From: Arthrobacter sp. SPG23
Lineage (GTDB): Bacteria > Actinomycetota > Actinomycetes > Actinomycetales > Micrococcaceae
Reading direction: 5' to 3'
Assembly: GCF_000876655.1 (NCBI RefSeq)
Contig: NZ_JYCN01000018.1
Span: forward strand, 360,409 to 424,408
Length of the DNA: 64,000 nt
Notes under the pieces: generated by a model
The model's database searches: none
What the model saw: only the letters and a program-made list of their open reading frames with translations
What the model was told of the DNA's origin: nothing
Made by a program: the position numbers and the translations under genes
Shown here: in pieces, positions 18,999 to 26,707 of the stretch
Layout: the number at the start of each line of letters is the position of its first letter
How positions within the stretch are numbered: the stretch's first letter is position 1

Positions 18999-19565
18999 TC
19001 AACCGCCCACAAAGCACTTTCCGGACGCCAGCACGGGCAGGACAGTAACTACCACTCCCCCGTCACGGATCTGGCCGATCACGCAATCCGCACCCTGCAG
19101 GGCAGCTGCCTCGATGGCGTCGACCTCCAGGCCGGTGGGCGTGCTGCTGGCCGAGACCTGCAACGAACCGGCGGGTATGCCGGCGCCGGTGAGGGCCGCA
19201 GTCACCTGGTCCTGGCCCGGCTTGGGGTTGGCCGCGGCGACTCCCCGGAGCGCAGCGCCCACGGTTTCACTGAGCCGGGCGGTGGCAGCGTCGAGTACCG
19301 GCTGCACGGCGGCGGGAGATGCCCCGGGCCCGGCAGCAGCTGACGCTGCCGGCTGCGCAACCTGGGCTCCTGGCACAGTGGCGGCAGCCTGCGAGGGCGA
19401 CGCCGATGAACCCGTACCCGCGCCACTGCAGCCGGCGACCCCCGCCGCAAGCATGGACGCCGCGAAGAGCAGAACGGGCGCGCCGCGCAGGCGCCGCGCG
19501 GTTCCGGACCGTGGCGTTACGGACTGGCGGCCGTACGGTGGCTGGGGGGTCTTTGCTCGGATCAC
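18999..19565 (-). CDS. Putative lipoprotein (DUF6993-like)
   Basis: A 188-residue exported protein. A basic N-terminus and hydrophobic stretch APVLLFAASMLAAG precede a lipobox-like AGVAGC near residue 46. An Ala/Ser/Pro-rich linker follows, then a compact C-terminal domain with LTGAGIPAGSLQVS, GADCVIGQIRDG and GKCFVGG. The paired cysteines suggest a disulfide. It resembles a domain common in Micrococcaceae lipoproteins; function unknown. The start GTG at 19565 gives a long n-region, and a later start is possible. Confidence 0.7.
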   Translation of the reverse strand: MIRAKTPQPPYGRQSVTPRSGTARRLRGAPVLLFAASMLAAGVAGCSGAGTGSSASPSQAAATVPGAQVAQPAASAAAGPGASPAAVQPVLDAATARLSETVGAALRGVAAANPKPGQDQVTAALTGAGIPAGSLQVSASSTPTGLEVDAIEAAALQGADCVIGQIRDGGVVVTVLPVLASGKCFVGG

Positions 19566-19631
19566 CTTGCCATTCTGCCATGCGGCACCGCAGGGGGACG
19601 GTGCCGCACTCCCGGCATCAGAAGGGCATGT

Positions 19632-20210
19632 TCACGCGGCGGTGTCGGTAAGTTCGCCGGTCTCCGAATCGAGCTGCAGGACGTCACCGTTTTCGTCGTC
19701 GACGAAGATCCCCCCGGCTGACGGATCTCCGTGGTCCTCGTCCTCCCTGGGATCTCCGCCGTCATCAGGATCCTCCCCGCCGGGTCCGCTGACGTCCTGC
19801 GGCCCGGTCGCATGGCCGTGCTGACCCTGCGTCCCGCCGGGCTGGGCGGCGTTCCCGGCCGTACGGGTGAAATTGGCCGAGCCCCACATGAGGTCATGGC
19901 CAACCGACTCGGCGTCGATTTCGGCAACGTGGTGGATCCGGCCGTCCTTTTCCCAACTCCGCATCTTGAGCCGGCCCACAATAATGACGCGCTGGCCTTT
20001 CTTGATGCTGCAGCCCATGTTGCCCGCAAGCTGCCGGTAGCCCTGAACAGTGAACCAGTTGGTGTTGCCATCGACCCATGCGCCCGATGCGCGGTCATAG
20101 CGCCGGTCCGTGGAGCCGAGCCGAAACGATGCGGTGGGGACTCCCCCGGGCGTGGTGGAACTCTTGATCTCCGTGGCAACGAAGCCCCGGACGGTGATGT
20201 TGTCGGTCAT
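19632..20210 (-). CDS. ssb: Single-stranded DNA-binding protein (SSB paralogue)
   Basis: A 192-residue protein with an N-terminal OB fold (ITVRGFVATEIKSS, WFTVQGYRQLAGNM, KGQRVIIVGRLKMRSWE). The C-terminal half is low-complexity and acidic (EDPDDGGDPREDEDHGD). It ends ETGELTDTAA and so lacks the DDDIPF tip that recruits partner proteins in canonical SSB, suggesting the SsbB-type paralogue rather than the replication SSB. The ATG at 20210 is preceded by aggacac. The 220 bases upstream to tRNA-Arg hold no gene. Confidence 0.88.
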   Translation of the reverse strand: MTDNITVRGFVATEIKSSTTPGGVPTASFRLGSTDRRYDRASGAWVDGNTNWFTVQGYRQLAGNMGCSIKKGQRVIIVGRLKMRSWEKDGRIHHVAEIDAESVGHDLMWGSANFTRTAGNAAQPGGTQGQHGHATGPQDVSGPGGEDPDDGGDPREDEDHGDPSAGGIFVDDENGDVLQLDSETGELTDTAA

Positions 20211-20430
20211 CTTGGTGTCCTGTCTCGAATGGTGGTGCCCTAGCAGGCATCTTCAGCTTCAGGCCGTATAAGCGCCGGGGCGAGGGGCACGCGTCGCTAT
20301 GTGCACAAGTCCGGGTGAAACCGGGATGTTGGGGACGAGTCGAAACACCGCCAAGGGGCTGACTGGCCGAAGGCGCCTAGCACTGTAAACTTTTCTAGGC
20401 GCTGCCGGAATGGTCCGGACACGCCCACGT

Positions 20431-20503
20431 GCCCCAGTAGCTCAGGGGATAGAGCAGCGGCCTTCTAATCCGCCGGTCGGGGGTTCGATTCCCTCCTGGG
20501 GCG
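20431..20503 (+). tRNA. tRNA-Arg, anticodon TCT
   Basis: A 73-base cloverleaf: acceptor gccccag/ctggggc, D-arm gctc, anticodon loop cttctaa with TCT reading AGA, T-loop ttcgatt, discriminator G. CCA is not encoded. A terminator hairpin follows at 20511. Confidence 0.96.
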
Positions 20504-20510
20504 CAAAACA

Positions 20511-20552
20511 GGAAGCGGCACCCGCCTGCGTCAAAGCAGAGGGGCCGCTTCC
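20511..20552 (+). terminator. Terminator after tRNA-Arg
   Basis: Nine-base arms ggaagcggc (20511-20519) and gccgcttcc (20544-20552), followed by ttcgttcc. It lies 7 bases past the tRNA end. Confidence 0.75.
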
Positions 20553-20613
20553 TTCGTTCCCGGGCAGCCGATGCCGCAGCCACCTTTCCACACGGCGGTC
20601 CCGGGAGGACAGT

Positions 20614-20655
20614 ATTAACTGACATGCCGGAAACATTAACTGACATGCCGGAAAC
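20614..20655. repeat. Perfect 21-bp tandem duplication
   Basis: Two identical 21-base units abut at 20614-20634 and 20635-20655. Each begins attaactgacatg and ends ccggaaac. They lie between tRNA-Arg and the LapA-domain gene, outside any gene, and could be paired regulator sites or a simple slippage duplication. Confidence 0.85.
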
Positions 20656-20686
20656 GGGAGCATGCCCTCCTGCGCACCATCCACGG

Positions 20687-20744
20687 TAAGCATGCTTATG
20701 ATTTGATGGCGGCGCCGACTCATTTGAAGTGGTGTCGGCGCCGC
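20687..20744 (+). promoter_or_regulatory. Probable promoter palindrome and leader hairpin of the LapA-domain gene
   Basis: A 12-base palindrome taagcatgctta (20687-20698) overlaps a good -10 hexamer tatgat (20697-20702). It is followed by an 11-base perfect stem gcggcgccgac/gtcggcgccgc (20709-20719/20734-20744). The hairpin ends 42 bases before the start codon and has no T-run, so it is a leader structure rather than a plain terminator. No clear -35 is visible. Confidence 0.45.
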
Positions 20745-20785
20745 AACTTCCACGACGGTGGATCACCTCACAGAGGATGGACCGA

Positions 20786-21265
20786 ATGACCCAGCAATCA
20801 CCGGACTACGAGCCGAATGAAGCAGCCGCAGTTTCGCCGCAACCCGGACCTGTCCCGACCCACGGCGTAACCGCAGAGGGCACACCCGCCGAGCGCCTGC
20901 CGGCAGAGGGCACACCCGCCGAGCGTGTGCCGGCGCCGGGTGCACCGGCCCAACCGGGCGCACCGGCCCAACCAGCCGCACCGGCTCCGCCGGAGGAGCG
21001 GCATGTGACGCGAGCAGGCATGGTCTGGGCCGCCGTCGCCACCGCGTTGGTGGTGATGATCCTCTTGATCATCTTTATCCTGCAGAACCAGGACTATGTG
21101 CAGGTCAGGTACTTCGGTCTGGAGGGCGCGGTTCCGCTGGGAATTGCACTCTTCATCGCGGCTGTGGGCGGCGGGGTGCTTGTGGCTGTTGCCGGCGCGG
21201 CCAGGATCATCCAGTTGCGCGCGGCGGCCCATCGCCGCCGGGTGCTTGCGCAGCGCGTGCGCTAA
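20786..21265 (+). CDS. LapA-domain membrane protein
   Basis: A 159-residue protein. The N-terminal ~75 residues are a disordered Ala/Pro/Glu linker with near-repeats (AEGTPAERLP, AEGTPAERVP, GAPAQPGAPAQP). Two membrane helices follow (GMVWAAVATALVVMILLIIF and GIALFIAAVGGGVLVAVAG) around the motif QNQDYVQVRYFG, which identifies the LapA/DUF1049 domain. The short tail is basic (RRRVLAQRVR). I placed the start at 20786 because gagg lies nine bases before it; an upstream ATG at 20777 is possible. Function in actinobacteria is unknown. Confidence 0.82.
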   Translation: MTQQSPDYEPNEAAAVSPQPGPVPTHGVTAEGTPAERLPAEGTPAERVPAPGAPAQPGAPAQPAAPAPPEERHVTRAGMVWAAVATALVVMILLIIFILQNQDYVQVRYFGLEGAVPLGIALFIAAVGGGVLVAVAGAARIIQLRAAAHRRRVLAQRVR

Positions 21266-21310
21266 AGCACGGGCGGCGGGTGCGCCTATGCATCCTGCAA
21301 CGGGTCCGCG

Positions 21311-21487
21311 TCACCCGAAATCGACGTCGCCCCGGTGTCCTTCGGGTGTGTCGTCCAGGTCCGCGATATCGGGTTCAATCGTGGCGGCCAGGTCGCCGGC
21401 GACGGAGTCACGCGCCGCCTCTTCCGCCGGCCGGACCGTACCGTCGTCGCCGCGAGCGGTGCGGTCTTCGTCTGGAATCTCAGTCAT
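21311..21487 (-). CDS. Small acidic protein, hypothetical
   Basis: A 58-codon open frame with actinobacterial codon use. It is rich in Asp and Glu (starts MTEIPDEDRTARGDD, ends EGHRGDVDFG) with no Cys, Lys or membrane segment. It lies in the 316-base gap between the LapA-domain and SRPBCC genes. A tentative AGGA lies 13 bases upstream. It could be a genuine small disordered protein; lack of recognised homologues keeps confidence low. Confidence 0.4.
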   Translation of the reverse strand: MTEIPDEDRTARGDDGTVRPAEEAARDSVAGDLAATIEPDIADLDDTPEGHRGDVDFG

Positions 21488-21516
21488 GTGCCCAAACTAG
21501 TCCTGAACGTTCGGCT

Positions 21517-21538
21517 TGTCGACGCGTTGTCGACGCGT
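21517..21538. repeat. 11-bp tandem repeat
   Basis: tgtcgacgcgt is repeated exactly at 21517-21527 and 21528-21538 in the short gap upstream of the small acidic ORF. Each unit contains a self-complementary gtcgac core. Confidence 0.7.
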
Positions 21539-21581
21539 CGCGCCTGCGGCCCCGGGCAGCCACTCCATCGGGCAGGAACTG

Positions 21582-22013
21582 TCAGCGTTCCAGCAACTCC
21601 TTGAGGTTTCCCAGCACTGTTTCCCAGAGCTTTGCCGACTCTTCGGCCTCGGAATCACTCTTGTTCTTCCCCTGCGTGATGGTGACCTGGGTGCCGTCGG
21701 GCTTCGCTTCGAGCCGGTACTCCACGGTGTGGTAGTTTTCCGGCTCATCAGGTAGCCCCGTCAGCGGGCTGTAGTGGGTGATGCGCAACAGTTCCTCGTG
21801 CCGGTTTACCAGCACGATGCCTTTGTCCTCGTAGCGTTTGCCTTTCCACTCCCCGGCGAAAGTCACCGGCTCGCCCTCGCGCCAGGTGGTGGTGACATTG
21901 GTGCCGAGGAAATACTGCCGGACGATTTCCGGGTCGGTCAGCGCCTGCCATACCCGGCTGCGCGGGGCTTCCACCAGCACGGATGCTTCCGCGTCCTTGA
22001 TCTGATCATTCAT
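21582..22013 (-). CDS. SRPBCC / AHSA1-like domain protein
   Basis: A 143-residue START-like hydrophobic-ligand-binding fold. Family features are ASVLVEAPRSRVWQALTDPEIVRQYF near the N-terminus, the VTFAGEWKGKRYEDKGIV hairpin, and the long C-terminal helix (EAEESAKLWETVLGNLKELLER). The Hsp90-activator-homology group is the best match; ligand unknown. The ATG at 22013 has GGAGG at ideal distance, whereas the open frame extends 65 codons further without homology. Confidence 0.87.
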   Translation of the reverse strand: MNDQIKDAEASVLVEAPRSRVWQALTDPEIVRQYFLGTNVTTTWREGEPVTFAGEWKGKRYEDKGIVLVNRHEELLRITHYSPLTGLPDEPENYHTVEYRLEAKPDGTQVTITQGKNKSDSEAEESAKLWETVLGNLKELLER

Positions 22014-22088
22014 GCGTGCCTCCTCCGCACGACCATACGCGCGACGGCAGGCCTTGTTAAGGACCAGGCAAACGCCAGGACCCCGGAA

Positions 22089-22166
22089 AACGGCCCGGCA
22101 CCGCTTGCGCGGTTCCGGGCCGTTCCGTGGGGCGCGGGCCCCGGCCGTGACGAAGCAGGGGCCCGC
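22089..22166 (-). terminator. Two adjacent hairpins after the sugar operon
   Basis: A first hairpin has arms aacggcccgg/ccgggccgtt (22089-22098/22115-22124) with an inner accgc/gcggt extension. A second has arms gcgggcccc/ggggcccgc (22134-22142/22158-22166). They lie 60-140 bases past the end of the Gfo/Idh-DUF993-isomerase operon and before the SRPBCC gene. They are the only terminator candidates for that operon. Confidence 0.55.
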
Positions 22167-22227
22167 GGTCTGTATCAGGCAGCGCACCGCTAGGATGCGC
22201 GCCAACACGGGAAAGCGCTGCGGCCGG

Positions 22228-23067
22228 TCAGGCGTACGGAAGGACGAGTCCCGCGTACCGCTCCTTCATGGTCGCCAGCACGCTATCGCCGTCGGCGTCC
22301 CAGATTTCCTGGTTGAAGATTTCCACTTCGATGTCGCCCGTGTAGCCGGCGTCCCGCACCCAGGTGCCGATGGTGGCGAAGTCAATGACGCCGTCGCCCA
22401 TCATGCCGCGGGACAGCAACGCGTCTGCAGCGATCGGCAGGTTGAAATCGCACACCTGGTAGGACGCGATGCGGTTCTCCCGGCCGGCCCTTTCGATCTG
22501 GGCCTTCAGCTCCGGGTCCCACCACACGTGGAAGGTGTCGACGGCGACGCCGACGGCCTTCGCCTCGTAAGGCGCCGCCAGGTCCAGCGCCTGGCCGAGG
22601 GTGGAGATCAGGGCGCGGTCCGCTGCGTACATCGGGTGCAGCGGTTCAAGCACCAGCCGGACGCCGTTCTCGACGGCGAACGGAACCAGGTCCGCCAGAC
22701 GGTCGGCCACGCGCTGGCGGGCGGCCACCACGTCCTTCTCCCCCGGCGCCAGGCCGCCGACCACCAGGAACAGCTCCCGGGTGTCCAGCGCCACGGCTTC
22801 CAGGATGGCGGCGCGGTTGTCGGCGAGGGCGGCAGCCTGCCCTTCGGCGTCGGCTGCCGTCAGGAAACCGCCGCGGCAGAGCGAGGAGACCCGCAGGCCG
22901 GCGTCCTTGATGAGCTTGGCGGCCTTGTCCACGCCGGCTTCGTGCACCCGGTCCCGCCAAGGTCCGATCGCGGGAATGCCGGCACGGGCGCAGCCGTCAA
23001 CTGCCTCGGCCAGGGTCCATTTCTTAGTGGTGGCGCTGTTCAGCGACAGCCTCGTGAAGTCGCTCAT
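22228..23067 (-). CDS. Sugar phosphate isomerase/epimerase family TIM barrel
   Basis: A 279-residue AP-endonuclease-2-like TIM barrel of the xylose-isomerase-like/IolE superfamily. Metal-binding candidates are E in LVLEPLHPMY, D and H in VDTFHVWWDPE and D in YQVCDFNLP, with a terminal E in GDIEVEIFN. This fits a divalent-metal isomerase or epimerase acting on a keto-sugar. It is the last gene of a three-gene operon; its ATG overlaps the DUF993 stop by four bases (ATGA). Substrate not known. Confidence 0.85.
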   Translation of the reverse strand: MSDFTRLSLNSATTKKWTLAEAVDGCARAGIPAIGPWRDRVHEAGVDKAAKLIKDAGLRVSSLCRGGFLTAADAEGQAAALADNRAAILEAVALDTRELFLVVGGLAPGEKDVVAARQRVADRLADLVPFAVENGVRLVLEPLHPMYAADRALISTLGQALDLAAPYEAKAVGVAVDTFHVWWDPELKAQIERAGRENRIASYQVCDFNLPIAADALLSRGMMGDGVIDFATIGTWVRDAGYTGDIEVEIFNQEIWDADGDSVLATMKERYAGLVLPYA

Positions 23068-24278
23068 ACTCCCACTCCGTTGATTCGCAGGTAGTCGGAC
23101 ATCCGGAACGCAGCCAGGGCCGGGTCCTTCAACAGTCCGGCTTGGTCGGCAAGTTCGAAGGTCCTGGCGAGGTGCACCACGGAACGGCCGGAGTGCAGTC
23201 CGCCCACCATCTGGAAACCGGGCTGCTTGCCGTTGAGCCAGGACATGAACGCGATGCCGGTCTTGTAGTAAAAGGTGGGGGCACTGAAGATGTGCTTTCC
23301 GAGCTCACGGGTCGAGTCCAGGATGGCACGCGCCTTGACGGCATCGCCGGCGTCGTAGCTTTGCAGCGCCGCCGAAGCGGCCGGGTAGATGGCGGCGAAG
23401 ATGCCCAGCAGGGCGTCCGAATGGTGCGTGCCGTCGCCGTCAATCAGTTCCGGGTAGTTGAAGTCGTCGCCGGTGTAGAGCCGGACGCCGTCCGGGAGTG
23501 CGGCGCGCAGCGCCACTTCGTGGCTGGCATCCAGGAGCGAAACCTTGACGCCGTCCACCTTGTCCGCGTGCTCGCGGATCAGGGAAAGGAACGTGTCAGT
23601 GGCCGTAGCGACGTCGTCGGAGCCCCAGTAGCCGGCGAGGGCGGGATCGAACATGGTGCCGAGCCAGTGCAGGATGACCGGCTGGTCCGCTTCTTGCAAC
23701 AGCGTCGAGTAGACGTGCAGGTAGTCATCCGGCCCGCTGGCCACTTTGGCCAAGGCACGTGAGGCCATCAGGATGACCTTGGGGCCGGCCTCGGAGACGA
23801 CGGCGACCTGTTCGCGGTATGCATCCAGGACGGCCTGGATGCCGGCGGCACCTGTTGGTACGGCAGCCGGATCCAGCTGGTCGGTGCCGGCGCCGCACGA
23901 GACGAGGTCGCGGACGGACTTGTCGGCCGTGGCGGCGGCGCCCGAGGAAACCACCGACGCCGCTTCGACGCCGGTGCGCTTGATCAGCTGCTGGGTGGCG
24001 GCCCAGTCCAGGCCCATGCCGCGCTGCGCGGTGTCCATGGCGTCGGCCACCCCGAGGCCGTAGGACCAGAGCTCGTGCCGGTAGGCCATGGTGGCGTCCC
24101 AGTCGAGGCTGGCCGGCGCGCCCGGCGTGTTGTCAGCGGTGACTTCCGGGATGACGTGGGCTGCGGCGTAGGCGTGCCGCGAGGTGATGGGGGCTGAGGG
24201 CTTTGCCCAGGCGGGCGCGGACTGAAGGCGGTATTCGCGGGTTCCGCCGTCGCCGGCGGGAAGGATCAAGGATGTCAT
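23064..24278 (-). CDS. DUF993 family protein (DHDPS-like TIM barrel)
   Basis: A 404-residue protein of the DUF993 group, often annotated as dihydrodipicolinate-synthase-like. Features are MGLDWAATQQLIKRTGVEA, VISEAG-type strand (VVSEAGPKVILMASRAL), PVILHWLGTMFDPALAGYWG, DGVKVSLLDASHEVALRAAL with a candidate lysine in KVSLLD, and GDDFNYPELIDGDGTHHSDALLG. These suggest an aldolase-type barrel, but this is inference. The ATG at 24278 shares one base with the upstream dehydrogenase stop (TGATG). A longer open frame to 24557 is arginine-rich noise. Confidence 0.85.
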   Translation of the reverse strand: MTSLILPAGDGGTREYRLQSAPAWAKPSAPITSRHAYAAAHVIPEVTADNTPGAPASLDWDATMAYRHELWSYGLGVADAMDTAQRGMGLDWAATQQLIKRTGVEAASVVSSGAAATADKSVRDLVSCGAGTDQLDPAAVPTGAAGIQAVLDAYREQVAVVSEAGPKVILMASRALAKVASGPDDYLHVYSTLLQEADQPVILHWLGTMFDPALAGYWGSDDVATATDTFLSLIREHADKVDGVKVSLLDASHEVALRAALPDGVRLYTGDDFNYPELIDGDGTHHSDALLGIFAAIYPAASAALQSYDAGDAVKARAILDSTRELGKHIFSAPTFYYKTGIAFMSWLNGKQPGFQMVGGLHSGRSVVHLARTFELADQAGLLKDPALAAFRMSDYLRINGVGV

Positions 24279-25447
24279 CAGAGCGAGATCTCCGGGACGT
24301 CGATGGTGCGGCGTTCGTCGTTGGACTGCAGGCCGAGCTCGGCGAGCTGGACGCCGCGGGCGGCGGAGAGCAGGCCGAAGCGGTGTTCGCAGCCGGCGAC
24401 GACATCGCGCAGGAATTCCTCCCACTGCAGCTTGAAGCCGTTGTCCAGCTCGGCATTGGCGGGGACTTCCTGCCACTGGCTGCGGAAGGACTCCGTTACG
24501 GGCAGGTCCGGGTTCCAGACGGGCTTGGGGGTGTGGGCGCGCTGCTGTGCGACGCACTTGTTCAGTCCGGCGACCGCGGAACCGTGGGTGCCGTCGATCT
24601 GGAATTCCACGAGTTCGTCGCGGTAGACCCGCACGGCCCAGGAGGAGTTGATCTGGCCGACGACCGGCTCGCCGGCCGGCGTTTCCAGTTCGAAGATGCC
24701 ATAGGAGGCGTCGTCGGCCGTGGCCTTGTATTCCTTGCCGGCTTCATCCCAGCGTGCCGGGATGTGGGTGGCGGTCTTGGCGTTGACGCTCTTGACCTTG
24801 CCGATGATGCCTTCGAGGACGTAGTTCCAGTGACAGAACATGTCCGTGGTCATGCCGCCGCCGTCTTCCTTGCGGTAGTTCCAGGACGGGCGCTGGGCTG
24901 CCTGGATATCGCCTTCGAAGACCCAGTAGCCGAACTCGCCGCGGATGGACAGGATGCGGCCGAAGAAGCCTTCGTCCACGAGGCGGCGCAGCTTGACCAG
25001 GCCGGGCAGGTACAGCTTGTCGTGCACGACGCCGGCGGTGACCCCGGCTTCCTGGCCGATCCGGGCCAGTTCGATGGCCTCTTCCAGCGTTTCCGCGGTG
25101 GGCTTCTCGGTGAAGATGTGCTTCCCGGCAGACATGGCCTTCTTCAGGGTGGCCGCGCGGAGGCTGGTCATGGACGCATCAAAGACGATGTCGACAGTGG
25201 GGTCGTTGATCACAGCGTCAAGGTCGGTGCTCCACTCGGAGACCTTGTGGAGTTCAGCCAGCTCCCGGATCTTGGCTTCATTGCGGCCAACCAGGATGGG
25301 CTCCACCTGGACCTTGGTGCCGTCCTCGAGGGTGAAGCCGCCCGCGTCGCGGATGGGGAGGATGGATCGCAGCAGGTGCTGGCGGTAGCCCATCCGGCCG
25401 GTGATGCCGTTCATGGCGATGCGGATCGTCTTTGTTTCGAAGCCCAT
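24278..25447 (-). CDS. Gfo/Idh/MocA family oxidoreductase
   Basis: A 389-residue NAD(P)-dependent sugar dehydrogenase. The N-terminal Rossmann domain reads IAMNGITGRMGYRQHL, an unusual NGxTGRMG dinucleotide motif instead of GxGxxG. The family EKP motif is present (HIFTEKPTAET). The C-terminal catalytic domain has GGGMTTDMFCHWNYV where D and H are likely catalytic. The start at 25447 is set by ggagg close upstream. It is first in the operon with DUF993 and the isomerase, and is divergent from a LacI regulator. The likely role is oxidation of a cyclic sugar, substrate unknown. Confidence 0.9.
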   Translation of the reverse strand: MGFETKTIRIAMNGITGRMGYRQHLLRSILPIRDAGGFTLEDGTKVQVEPILVGRNEAKIRELAELHKVSEWSTDLDAVINDPTVDIVFDASMTSLRAATLKKAMSAGKHIFTEKPTAETLEEAIELARIGQEAGVTAGVVHDKLYLPGLVKLRRLVDEGFFGRILSIRGEFGYWVFEGDIQAAQRPSWNYRKEDGGGMTTDMFCHWNYVLEGIIGKVKSVNAKTATHIPARWDEAGKEYKATADDASYGIFELETPAGEPVVGQINSSWAVRVYRDELVEFQIDGTHGSAVAGLNKCVAQQRAHTPKPVWNPDLPVTESFRSQWQEVPANAELDNGFKLQWEEFLRDVVAGCEHRFGLLSAARGVQLAELGLQSNDERRTIDVPEISL

Positions 25448-25484
25448 GTGTCCTCCACGGTGAGTTGGTTCAGTACAGGGTGTT

Positions 25485-25500
25485 GGGAAAGCGCATTCCC
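25485..25500. promoter_or_regulatory. LacI-type operator 1
   Basis: gggaaagcgcattccc is an imperfect palindrome with a central cg. It lies just downstream of the likely start point of the leftward operon and 48 bases centre to centre from operator 2. Binding by the divergent LacI protein is inferred. Confidence 0.6.
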
Positions 25501-25509
25501 ACTGCATTT

Positions 25510-25538
25510 ATGATGCATCCTCGCGCGCCACATGGCAA
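25510..25538 (-). promoter_or_regulatory. Probable promoter of the Gfo/Idh operon
   Basis: On the minus strand ttgcca (25538-25533) and catcat (25515-25510) are separated by exactly 17 bases, a reasonable -35/-10 pair. The -35 overlaps operator 2 and operator 1 lies just downstream of the expected start point, a layout suited to repression. Confidence 0.5.
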
Positions 25539-25548
25539 GCGCTTTCCC
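25534..25548. promoter_or_regulatory. LacI-type operator 2
   Basis: ggcaagcgctttccc contains the palindrome aagcgctt (25537-25544) typical of LacI/GalR sites. It covers the -35 of the leftward promoter and lies 62 bases before the lacI-type start codon, so it could also give autoregulation. Confidence 0.65.
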
Positions 25549-25609
25549 GAAAGTCTCACAAACTGCCATAATGACCAATACGCGCACGTTGGCTGAACAG
25601 GAGATATCA

Positions 25610-26707
25610 GTGGCTGCAAGTACCCTCACCGAGGTGGCCCGATTGGCCGGGGTCTCACCCGCCACAGCATCGCGCGTCCTCAACGGTTCGGCCCGCAAAC
25701 CCGGCCCGGGAGTTTCCGAACGGGTGCGGCAGGCAGCCGAGACCCTGGGCTACATCCCGAACGCCCAGGCCCAGGCACTCGCGAAATCCAGCTCGGGACT
25801 AGTGGGCCTGATTGTGCACGACATTGCTGATCCGTACTTCTCGGCCATAGCCCGCGGGGTCCAGGAGGTGGCCCGCGAACAGCACAAGATGGTGCTTCTG
25901 GCCACCACGGGCGGAACTCCTGCCGATGAGAAGGAAGCGGTGGCCGCGTTCGCCGCCAGGCGCGCCGACGCCATTGTCATCGCAGGCTCACGGTCCAGCC
26001 GCCCTGAGGACGAACAAGCCAACGCGGAACTTGCCGCCGAACTGGACCGCTACTGCCGCAATGGCGGGCATGTGGGCGTGGTGGGGCAGGCAATCGTCGG
26101 AGCCGGCGCGCTGGACGGGTATCACCTTGTGGAAGTGCCGAACGAACCGTTGGCTGCGGAACTTGCCGGAACGCTGGCGGCTAGCCATGCGGGCCATTTC
26201 GTCATCATCGGCGGCCCCGAAGGCCTGATCACCTCCGACGACCGGATCCGCGGCTTCCAGTCCGGCCTTGCGTCGGCCGGCCGCCCCGAAGCCGAAGTCC
26301 TCCGCGCATCTTTCAACCGTGCCGGAGGCTACGAGGCCGGGCTCGTGCTGGCCGAACGGATCCGGGACGCCCGGAAAGCCGAAACGGCGAACGAGGGCGA
26401 AAAGCCGGACCTGTGCATCTTCGCCGCCAACGACGTCATGGCTATCGGCGCCGCTGCAGGGCTTCGTTCCCAAGGATTCAGAATTCCCCGCGACGCCCTG
26501 ATCGCAGGGTTTGACGACATTGAAACACTCCGGGACTTCCGTCCGGCGCTTTCAACTGTCCGCCTTCCACTGGAGGACATCGGACGCCTGGCCACCTTGA
26601 GCACGGTGGGCTCCGGGGCCTTGGGCGGAGCAGACGGAAACCACGACGACGGCGCGGCCGTCACGGGCCAGGTGACACTCCGGCGGAGCACTGAGTGGAC
26701 CCCCTGA
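25610..26707 (+). CDS. LacI family transcriptional regulator
   Basis: A 365-residue repressor. The N-terminal helix-turn-helix TLTEVARLAGVSPATASRVLNGS includes the hinge-helix onset. The periplasmic-binding-protein-like effector domain begins at GLVGLIVHDIADPYF. Effector-pocket residues such as CIFAANDVMAIGA and AGFDDIE are typical. I chose the GTG at 25610, six bases after AGGAG; an in-frame ATG at 25571 lacks a ribosome site. It is divergent from the Gfo/Idh-DUF993-isomerase operon and probably controls it. Its last 13 bases overlap the next gene. Confidence 0.92.
   Translation: MAASTLTEVARLAGVSPATASRVLNGSARKPGPGVSERVRQAAETLGYIPNAQAQALAKSSSGLVGLIVHDIADPYFSAIARGVQEVAREQHKMVLLATTGGTPADEKEAVAAFAARRADAIVIAGSRSSRPEDEQANAELAAELDRYCRNGGHVGVVGQAIVGAGALDGYHLVEVPNEPLAAELAGTLAASHAGHFVIIGGPEGLITSDDRIRGFQSGLASAGRPEAEVLRASFNRAGGYEAGLVLAERIRDARKAETANEGEKPDLCIFAANDVMAIGAAAGLRSQGFRIPRDALIAGFDDIETLRDFRPALSTVRLPLEDIGRLATLSTVGSGALGGADGNHDDGAAVTGQVTLRRSTEWTP

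Noticed and set aside
20881..20990. Short repeats suggesting a CRISPR or minisatellite
   Set aside because: They encode a Pro/Ala/Glu linker in the LapA-domain protein, with no constant spacers. No CRISPR array was found anywhere in the window.
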